Assembly (NCBI RefSeq): GCF_024139115.2
Contig: NC_085140.1
Location: forward strand, 30,615,806 to 30,679,805
DNA from: Armigeres subalbatus
Taxonomy: Eukaryota > Arthropoda > Insecta > Diptera > Culicidae
DNA length: 64,000 nt
Direction: 5' to 3'
Shown: positions 56,058-64,000 of the stretch, piece by piece
Position numbering within the stretch: the first letter of the stretch is position 1
How the letters are laid out: every line of letters begins with the position of its first letter
Translations under genes and position numbers: made by a program
Notes under the pieces: generated by a model
The model's input: only the letters and a program-made list of their open reading frames with translations
What the model was told of the DNA's origin: nothing
The model's database searches: none

Positions 56058-58628
56058 GCGTTTTTCCAATCCAAATCCAATCCAAATCAATCCAAATCAA
56101 TCCAAATCCAATCCAATCCAATCCAAATCAATCCAAATCAATCAAAATCCAATCCAAATCAATCCAAATCAATCCAAATCAATCCAAATCAATCCAAATC
56201 AATGCAAATCAATCAAATCAATCTAAACCCAATCCAAATCAATCCAAATCAAATGCAAATCCAACCAACGCAATCTAACGCAAATCAATCCAAATCAATC
56301 AAATCCAATCGAATCCAATCCAAATCAATCCAAATCAATTCAAGTCCAATCCAATCCAAATCAATCCAAATCCAATCCAGATCAATCCAAATCAATCCAA
56401 ATCAATCCAAATCCAAACCAAATCAATCCAAATCAATCCAAATCCAATTCAAATCCAATCAATCCAATCCAATCAAAATCCAAATCAGATCCAAATCCAA
56501 TCCAAATCAATCCAAATCAATCCAAATCCAATCCAAATCCAATCCAAATCAATCAACCAATTTCAATCCAAATCAATCCAAATCAATCAAACCAATCCAA
56601 ATCCAATCCAAATCAATCCAAATCCAATCCAAATCAATCCAAACCAATCCAAATCAATCCAAATCCAATCTATATCCAATCCAAATCAATCCAAATCAAT
56701 CCAAACCAATCCAAATCAATCCAAACCAATCCAAATTCAATCCAATCCAATCCAAATATAATCCAATCCAATCCAATCAATCCAAATCAATCCAAATCAA
56801 TCCAAATCTAATCCAAATCTAATGCAAATCCAACCCAAATCCAATCTAAACCCAATCCAAATCCAATCCAAATCGAAATGCAAATCCAACGCAAATCTAA
56901 TGCAAATCCAATCCAAATCCAATCCGAATCCAATCCAAATCCAATCCAAATCCAATTCAAGTCCAATCCAATCCAAATCCAATCCAAATCAGATGATCCA
57001 ATCCAAATCCAATCCAAATCCAATCCAAATCCAATCCAAATCCAACCAAATCCAATTCAACCAATCAATCCAATCCAAATCAAATCAGATCCAAATTCAA
57101 TCCAAATCAATCCAAATCCAATCCAAATCCAATCCAAATCCAATCCAACCAATCCAAATCAATCCAAATCCAATCCAAATCAATCCAAATCAATCCAAAT
57201 CAATCCAAATCAATCCAAATCAATCCAAATCAATCCAAATCCAAACCAAACCAAACCAACCAAATCAATCCAAATCAATCCAAATCAATCCAAATCCAAT
57301 CCAAATCCATTCTAAATCCAATCCAAATCAATCCAAGTCACATCCAAATCCAATCCAATTCAATCCAAATCCAATCCAATCCAAATCCAATCCAAATCCA
57401 ATCCAAATCCAATCCAAATCCAATCCAAATCCAATCCAAATCCAATCCAAATCCAATCCAAATCCAATCCAAATCCAAATGCAAATCCAACGCAAATCCA
57501 ACGCAAATTCAATCCAAATCCAATCCAAATCCAATCCAAATCCAATCCAAATCCAATCCAAATCCAATCCAAATCCAATCCAAATCCAATCCAAATCCAA
57601 TCCAAATCCAAATGCAAATCCAACGCAAATCTAACAAATATCCAATCCAAATCCAATCCAAATTCAATCCGAATCCAATCCAAATCCAATCGAAATCCAA
57701 TCCAATCCAATCCAAATCCAATCCAAATCCGATCCAGATCCAATCCAAATCCAATCCAAATCCAATCCAAATCCAATCCAAATCCAATCCAAATCCAATC
57801 CAAATCAGATCCAAATCAGATCCAAATCCAATCCAAATCCAATCCAAATCCAATCCAAATCCAATCCAAATCCAATCCAAATCCAATCCAAATCCAATCC
57901 AAATCCAATCCAAATCAATCCAAATCCAATCCAAATCAATCCAAATCCAATCCAAATCAATCCAAATCCAATCAAATCAATCCAAATCCAATCCAAATCA
58001 ATCCAAACCAAATCAATCCAAATCAATCCAATCCAATCCAATCCAATCAAATCAATCAAATCAATCCAAATCAATCCAAATCAATCCAAATCAATCCAAA
58101 TCCAATCCAAATCAATCCAAATCAATCAAATCAATCCAAATATAATCCAAATCCAATGCAAATCCAATCCAAATGCAATCCAATCCAATCCAAATTCAAT
58201 CCAAATCCAATCCAAATACAATCCAAATCCAATCCAATCCAAATCCAATCCAAATCCAATCCAAATCCAATCCAAATCCAATCCAAATCCAATCCAAATC
58301 CAATCCAAATCAGATCCAAATCCAATCCAAATCCAATCCAAATCCAAATCCAATTCATATCCAATCCAATCCAAATCCAATCTAAATCCAATCCAAATCA
58401 GATCCAATCCAAATCCAAATCCAATTCATATCAATCAATCCAATCAAATCAATCTAAATCAATCCAAATCAGATCCAAATCCAATCCAAACCCAATCCAA
58501 ATCAATCCAAATCCAATCCAAATCCAATCCAAATCCAATCCAAATCCAATCCAAATCCAATCCAAATCCAATCCAAATCCAATCCAAATCCAATCCAAAT
58601 CAAATCCAAATCAAATCCAAATCCAAAA
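56058..58628 (+). repeat. 10/11-bp minisatellite TCCAAATCAA / TCCAAATCCAA
   Basis: About 2.57 kb of mixed 10-bp (TCCAAATCAA) and 11-bp (TCCAAATCCAA) units, with 5-bp TCCAA steps in places. The 10-bp form dominates the left part (56058-57300), the 11-bp form dominates 57340-57910 and 58200-58620. Interruptions such as AAATGCAAATCCAACGCAAA recur (56877, 57476, 57609). No stop codons occur in the common units on either strand, so all open frames here are uninformative. Confidence 0.95.
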
Positions 58629-59039
58629 TGGATTCTATCGCAAACTCATTTTTATCCATTTTTTAAAGATCAATGCATTTATGGTACCTGGTGGGTCGCA
58701 AGGAATATGGGATTCTGTCAGGTGGGTAGCTTTTCCAAATAGTTTGGGAACTTCTGATCTAAGCAACAATATAGGGAATGACTATTCGCCAAATCTCACA
58801 TCTCTGGAAGTCGAGCTTCTTAACTCTTTATAGCCCTTAACTCTTTTCACGTCCAGTTAGATTTCACCTTTCATCTTTCAAATGGAGGACAACTTCAAAA
58901 TTAAATCCTTTATGTTTCAAATATGCATTTCTCAATGGAGCTTTTTCTTTAAAATTTGCTTCATGGCTTACCATTATTTTTTGCCATTTACTTTTCCCAT
59001 ATGAAAGGCTTACCATTTTTTGCCATTCTGTTTGTTGGA
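58629..59039. other. Unassigned sequence
   Basis: No gene recognised. TGGCTTACCATT.TTTTTGCCATT occurs twice (58965-58985 and 59005-59024). Confidence 0.4.
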
Positions 59040-60630
59040 ATGAACCTAGGAGCACGCGCGCAGGACATGCGACTTCCGGCTCCGAATCTCCAGGAAATCC
59101 AGGAGGAGATCGGCCGGCTGAAAAACAACAAAGCCCCTGGAGCTGACAAACTACCAGGAGAGCTGTTTAAACACGGTGGTGAAGCACTGGCTAAAGCGCT
59201 GCACTGGGTGATTACCAAGGTTTGGGAGGATGAGGTTCTGCCGCAGGAGTGGATGGAAGGTGTCGTGTGTCCCATCTACAAAAGGGTGATAAGCTGGATT
59301 GTAGCAACTACCGCGCAATCACACTGCTGAACGCCGCCCACAAGGTACTCTCCCAAATTTTATGCCGCCGACTAACACCAATTGCAAGAGAGTTCGTGGG
59401 GCAGTACCAGGATTTATGGGTGAACGCTCTACCACAGACCAGGTGTTCGCCATACGTCAGGTATTGCAGAAATGCCGCGAATACAACGTGCCCACACATC
59501 ATCTATTTATCGACTTCAAAGCCGCATATGATACAATCGATCGGGACCAGCTATGGCAGCTAATGCACGAAAACGGATTTCCGGATAAACTGATACGGTT
59601 GATCAAGGCGACGATGGATCGGGTGATGTGCGTAGTTCGAGTTTCAGGGGCATTCTCGAGTCCCTTCGAAACCCGTAGAGGGTTACGGCAAGGTGATGGT
59701 CTTTCGTGTCTGCTATTCAACATCGCTTTGGAGGGGTAATACGAAGGGCAGGGATTGACACGAGTGGTACGATTTTCACGAAGTCCGTCCAGTTATTTGG
59801 TTTCGCCGACGACATTGATATCATGGCACGTAACTTTGAGAGGATGAAGGAAGCCTACATCAGACTGAAAAGCGAAGCTAAACGGATTGGACTAGTCATC
59901 AACACGTCGAAGACGAAGTACATGATAGGAAGAGGCTCAAGAGAGGTCAATGTGAGCCACCCACCACGAATTTCTATCGGTGGTGACGAAATCGAGGTGG
60001 TTGAAGAATTCGTGTACTTGGGCTCACTGGTGACCGCCGATAACGATACCAGCAGAGAAATTCGGAGACGCATAGTGGCTGGAAATCGTACGTACTTTGG
60101 ACTCCGCAAGACGCTCCGATCGAATAGAGTTCGCCGCCGTACCAAACTGAGTATCTACAAAACGCTTATAAGACCGGTAGTTCTCTACGGACACGAGACC
60201 TGGACGATGCTCGTGGAGGACCAACGCGCACTGGGAGTTTTCGAAAGGAAAGTGTTGCGTACCATCTATGGTGGGGTGCAGATGGCGGACGGTACGTGGA
60301 GGAGGCGAATGAACCACGAGTTGCATCAGCTGTTGGGAGAACCATCCATCGTTCACACCGCGAAAATCGGAAGACTGCGGTGGGCCGGGCACGTAGCCAG
60401 AATGTCGGACAGTAATCCGGTGAAAATGGTTCTCGACAACGATCCGACGGGAACAAGAAGGCGAGGTGCACAGCGGGCAAGGTGGATCGATCAGGTGGAG
60501 GACGACTTGCGGACCCTCCGCAGACTGCGTGGTTGGCGAAGTGCAGCCTTGAACCGAGCTGAATGGAGAAGTCTTTTATGTGCAGCACAGGCCACTCCGG
60601 CCTTAGTCTGATGATAAAAATAAATAAGTA
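59040..60630 (+). mobile_element. RTE-like non-LTR retrotransposon copy B, 5' truncated
   Basis: Same family and orientation as 27185-32138. It lacks the endonuclease and begins in the linker just before the RT. The coding relic ends at TGA 60609-60611, followed by a short AT-rich tail (AAAAATAAATAAGTATTTCG). RTE-type elements typically have such short 3' ends. Better preserved than copy A. Confidence 0.82.
59060..60611 (+). pseudogene. RTE-like reverse transcriptase, frameshifted
   Basis: LQEIQEEIGRLKNNKAPG and ELFKHGGEAL start the RT (59080-59200). WMEGVVCPIYK is followed by a frameshift near 59285, then CSNYRAITLLNAAHKVLSQI. A second shift near 59400 leads to HHLFIDFKAAYDTIDR (motif A, two aspartates) and TRRGLRQGDGLSCLLFN (motif B). 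A third shift near 59735 leads to an unbroken 290-residue stretch with GFADDIDIMARNF (motif C), KTKYMIGRGS, FVYLGSLVTADNDTS, LYGHETWTMLVEDQ, RRRMNHELHQLLGE and GRLRWAGHVARM. All catalytic motifs are kept, but three frameshifts and the missing endonuclease make it inactive. Confidence 0.85.
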
Positions 60631-61235
60631 TTTCGCTTTATTTCTTCAATAACATCGAAAAATGTCTTACCTTGTAGGGGAGCAACGACTACACCATTGT
60701 CGTACGATAACGATTTCTACTTTCTCTGTGGAAAACAGACTTTGGGCGCAGATGAACAATCAGCGTCCGTTCGCCTCAAGAAACAAACAGTGAATCATCT
60801 TCATTTATTTTCAATGTCATCCTTCGAACAATCCCTGTCAGGCTACTGAGATTTAATTTCAAATTTCTTCTCATAAGCTTCTTTGTATGCTGGTATTTCA
60901 AATGCCTACTACGATTGATTTTCAAATATGTTTTAATTTTTTTATTTATTAATTGCCATTTGAAAATATTTTAGTTTATTTCATTATTTTCATTATGAAA
61001 TAGAACACTTTATCTATCAATGTAACCAAATAAATGAGAATGCTTTTTTCAGGTTCACTTTATTCCCCACACCGATGTGGATCACAATTTTGCAGCTCTC
61101 TTTCCGTGAATTCGTGCGCATAACTGCGCTCTAAATATTTATCGATCTGCTCAACGACTTTTGTTTTGAGTGCTGGATCCTCTCCAGGCAAACAAGGCGA
61201 CGTTCTGCCATTTAATAGCTATTAGAAAAGGCGAA
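60631..61235. other. Unassigned AT-rich sequence
   Basis: No gene recognised. Confidence 0.4.
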
Positions 61236-61400
61236 CTAGTCGTTTTTCCATAACAGTCCGCATCCGAACCTTCCGGAATCGGTTCGTTTTGTAAGCTGTT
61301 TCAACATCTGTCTAGCACGTTGATTTTCCGGTGACTCCAAGGACAAAATAGATCTCAATCCGATGGATTCTACAGCAAAATACCGTGCGGGACCGAAATC
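61236..61400 (-). pseudogene. BEL/Pao pol fragment upstream of the RT
   Basis: Minus strand: YFAVESIGLRSILSLES, ENQRARQMLKQLTKR and GRFGCGLLWKND, then stop. The pattern ESxENxRAxxxLxxxTKR....RFxxGLLWK matches the segment between protease and reverse transcriptase in BEL/Pao polyproteins. It is bounded on the right by GAAATCCGTACAG-type repeats and has no neighbouring pol domain in frame. Confidence 0.6.
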
Positions 61401-62055
61401 CGTACAGAACCGAAATCCGTCCACGTCATAAGATATCAATAAATTAAAGGGGGTTAAAGGTAATTAATGTAGAAATAATTAATCTTATCCTGTTCAGATA
61501 CTTGGCAGTAAGCTTTTAGGGCATAGAATTGGAAAGAAGGCTTTGAAATTAAAACAACAAAAATCAAAAACAAATCTCCACCCACCAAACGCGGAGTTTG
61601 TGCCGCCATTTTGTTTTCGGGTAGAGCATAATTGCACCAAAAGTGACTGTGTTTTAATTGCTAATTGCGAATCATTACACAAGATAAGCGGAATACAAAT
61701 CGATGGGATCGCTTTTCAAGGTGCGTATCGAACTATTTACAGTACCGTCGTCGGGGGTGACGATGGGTCAAATGGGGGTGAGAATGGGTCACTGTTTCAA
61801 CTACTTAGAATGCTTGTGGAATAGATTGAATTGAATATATCTGAGGGCAAGAAGACTGAAATATAAGAGACCTTTTTGAACGGTTTTGCCCTACGACCTC
61901 CAGCCTGCCGGTGAGAGCGCTGACCCATTCTCACCCCCTAGACCATCAGACTGTCAATCAGACTGTTTTAATTTGAATATTTAGTTAAAAATAGCTGTAC
62001 GGATTTTGATCGGATTTGAAATCCGTCCACGGTGGACGGATTTCGAGTCAGGAGT
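61395..62055. repeat. Inverted GAAATCCGTCC motifs flanking ~560 bp
   Basis: CGAAATCCGTACAG and CGAAATCCGTCCACG lie at 61397-61425. Complementary copies with GAAATCCGTCCACGGTGGAC and GGATTTCGAGTC lie at 61997-62050. CCGTCCACGGTGGACGG is itself a 17-bp palindrome. Probably ends of a small element or parts of one repeat. Confidence 0.4.
61752..61940. mobile_element. Small MITE with GGGGGTGAGAATGGGTCA ends
   Basis: A perfect 18-bp inverted repeat: GGGGGTGAGAATGGGTCA at 61774-61791 and its complement at 61921-61938. A second left copy, GGGGGTGACGATGGGTCA, lies immediately before at 61753-61770. The spacer is non-coding. Confidence 0.65.
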
Positions 62056-62540
62056 AAATGATTTAAATCATTATTTCATAATGTTTTTCAAAGTTTTTAA
62101 TGAGTAAATGTGAAACATTTCACATGTAGAAGCCTTCGTGCTCATGTGTCAATGACAAACGTTTTATTTACATTCGATGCCCATTTTCTAATGACTTTTT
62201 CATATACTAAGGTGCTTAAGTGTACAGATTTCGATGCTCCACGGTAATCATTAACAAGACTGTGGAGCATTTCATCCGCCTTACGGTTGCACTTGTGAAA
62301 TATCACGCGATTGGTAGGCTGCTTTGCTTTTACTCCACATCCGAAAATGGTCCACCTAAGTCATGTCTTAGCTGCTACCGGTTCTATACTGCGTCTTTCT
62401 CGTTTGTCCGACGTTTACTTCAGCGTCGCATTATCCAATCCTAAAAGGTACTCGAGGTACTGCATTAGAAAAGCTTCGTATGGGAAGTTCTTTCAAAAGC
62501 GGATATTGCTCTAGCCGAGATGATGGTACAAATAGTTCAG
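62056..62540. other. Unassigned sequence
   Basis: No gene recognised. Confidence 0.4.
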
Positions 62541-62544
62541 CTAT

Positions 62545-62790
62545 ATTGGTAAGCTCCAGCAGTTCTAGTGCCCGCCTACGACTGAAGCAATTAGAAGTTG
62601 AAGGGGCTTGAAGTTGAAGATCGCCTTCGACTACAACAAACCGAATGGGAGCGGCATTTGGCCAAAAAGCCTCAATTAGAGGCTCAAATCCAGTCAGATA
62701 GAGAGCTTAGGGTAGCATATTATGCCTTAGCAGCCAACACAGCGTCAGAAGTCGTAGCAATTATAAGAAGAAGTGAGGTTCGAACGTGAG
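62545..62790 (+). pseudogene. Possible retroelement gag-type coiled-coil fragment
   Basis: A serine-rich start (SSSSSSARLRLKQLEVEGA near 62548) meets a stop. The overlapping frame from 62598 then gives EVEDRLRLQQTEWERHLAKK, QLEAQIQSDRELRVAYYALA and a stop at 62787. Serine-run plus coiled-coil segments of this kind are common in BEL/Pao gag regions. The assignment is weak. Confidence 0.35.
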
Positions 62791-62904
62791 TTAATCAGGC
62801 GATCAACACTACACCGAATGCACTTTATCCACAAGCTCACCTCATCATTTTATTTGTTTTTGAAAATATTGTATTATTTATGGTAATTTTATATGGCACC
62901 CCTT

Positions 62905-63180
62905 CTTTTTCTTCTTCTTACTGGCATTACATCCCCACACTGGGACAGAGCCGCCTCACAGCTTAGTGTTCATTAAGCACTTCCACAGTTATTAACCGCG
63001 AGGTTTCTAAGCCAGGTTACCATATTTGCATTCGTATATCATGAGGCTAGCACGATGATACTTTTATGCCCAGGGAAGTCGAAACAATTTCCAATCCGAA
63101 AATTGCCTAGACCGGCACCGAAAATCGAACCCAGCCACCCTCAGCATGGTCTTGCTTTGTAGCCGCGCGTCTTACCGCAA
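62905..63180 (-). mobile_element. tRNA-headed SINE (Feilai-like), copy 3
   Basis: Full-length minus-strand copy. The head near 63180 (GCGGTAAGACGCGCGGCTAC), box B GGGTTCGATTTTCGG (one substitution from the usual TCCCGG), GCATAAAAGTATCATCGTGC, GAGGTTTCTAAG-type body and a tail in AGTAAGAAGAAGAAAAAG. About 85-90% similar by eye to the 32463 copy. It is missing the last bases of the head (CGGCTAAGG). Confidence 0.82.
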
Positions 63181-64000
63181 AATTTTAGCTTAGTTATGGA
63201 TCGAAAAATTATTCTTTATGGAATATCCTGAACTATTTTATGGATTTAGGGTAGCGTTTTATGGAACATTCAGATTTATGGAACGTTTTTCATTTTTTTA
63301 TGGATCCGTCTTAATTGTTTATATGCAAATATGTTTTACAAATTTTATATTTGTTTGTTGCTTATACCTTGACTTCTTTATTGGCAATTTCACATTTTTT
63401 TATGAAAATTTTCTAATTCTTCATGGAAATTTTATTTTGCTGCCTACCTGCACAAACCAAGAATGGCGCGAAGGATGGGGAGTCATTCGGTGCTCCCGAA
63501 CCAACTTAAAGTTAATGAAACGGCTAAACACCGGATTCAGAATTTATCGGACCAGCCGCAGAATGGCTTCCAGCGCAAACCTTTCCCCCCAGAGCCCTTT
63601 TTCAGCCATCGAATAGTGGAGAACGAAGGCAAACTGATGGATGGGTTTGCGGCAAATTGTTTGAAGGGGGGAAGGCACAAATTAAACGAACCATTTTATC
63701 TGATTGGAGTTTTGCGCCCCCAACCAACCCATCGCAGAATGCACTTCGGTGCCGTTCTCGGTAGATAATGGGTTTGCTTGGAATAAGTAAATATTTGCCA
63801 GTGGAGAGCTTCGAAAGGACAATAGAAATGGGAGCTGAATGGCTTTACAATTAATTTTCCAAAATCGCATAATTTGATGTTTATCTGCTGTTGGATAGTA
63901 GTTTCGGGAAACATTGGCTTATTATCTCTGATTATAGGCTTATGGTTGATAATGAGGTTTCGTATCAGCCATAGAATATGATTGCACGTGGAGTGGTAGA
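63181..64000. other. Unassigned right edge
   Basis: 63181-63440 is AT-rich with TTTTATGGA-like motifs, possibly related in inverted sense to 54.9-55.5 kb. 63463-63768 has a 101-codon frame (MARRMGSHSV...) that I do not recognise, overlapped by another frame. Confidence 0.4.

Noticed and set aside
56202..58833. Long IQSKSNPN / DWIWIGFGL frames
   Set aside because: Translation of the 10/11-bp minisatellite, open on both strands because the units lack stops.

Overview
The window reads as repeat-dense non-coding DNA from an insect nuclear genome, most likely an Aedes-type mosquito. This is inferred from three copies of a tRNA-headed SINE that I recall as Feilai-like, a second tRNA-headed SINE with a tandem-repeat tail that resembles Gecko, frameshifted RTE-, R1- and CR1/L2-like non-LTR retrotransposons, BEL/Pao pol fragments, hAT elements and many small inverted-repeat elements. 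Family names come from memory, without a database search. I see no intact host protein-coding gene, no rRNA and no convincing functional tRNA gene. Nearly every long open frame is either a by-product of a stop-free satellite or a decayed transposon.

Layout. 1-3080: a 24-bp satellite that inverts near 2415. 3085-5690: a ~155-bp satellite split by a 5'-truncated non-LTR element. 6.0-9.3 kb: SINE pieces, a GGCCGAA/GTGAGAAG minisatellite and an R1-like ORF1 relic. 9829-11727: a decayed hAT element with a perfect 8-bp target duplication. 14.1-25.1 kb: a 23-bp hairpin-forming satellite in two tandem ~5-6 kb blocks, each preceded by the same ~560-bp flank. 27.2-32.1 kb: an RTE-like element broken by a ~2-kb insertion that itself holds a 143-bp MITE and a hammerhead-like motif. 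33.4-34.0 kb: a SINE with 23-bp target duplications. 36.9-37.5 kb: a hAT-type MITE made almost wholly of ATTAATCAT-like repeats. 38.5 kb: a 140-bp near-perfect palindrome. 40-45.5 kb: elements with G-rich ends. 46.9-48.6 kb: an inverted-arm element with a hammerhead-like motif in each arm and a 487-bp TA-flanked MITE nested in one arm. 48.8-49.7 kb: a 9-bp microsatellite and a CCTTTCGACC-type minisatellite. 50.3-52.1 kb: a satellite relic and a tandemly duplicated tRNA-like unit. 53.9-54.6 kb: a second GGCCGAA/GTGAGAAG locus with a polypurine block. 56.06-58.63 kb: a 10/11-bp minisatellite. 59.0-60.6 kb: a second RTE-like copy. 61-63.2 kb: BEL fragments, a small MITE and a SINE.

The genes do not form pathways. 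What links them is insertion history: elements nest inside satellites and inside each other, and several insertions can be dated relative to one another from target duplications or from an intact sister copy. The observations most worth following are the hammerhead-like motifs (30.7, 47.0 and 48.05 kb), the loop-confined variation of the 23-bp hairpin satellite, the ATTAATCAT hAT MITE, and the 140-bp palindrome.
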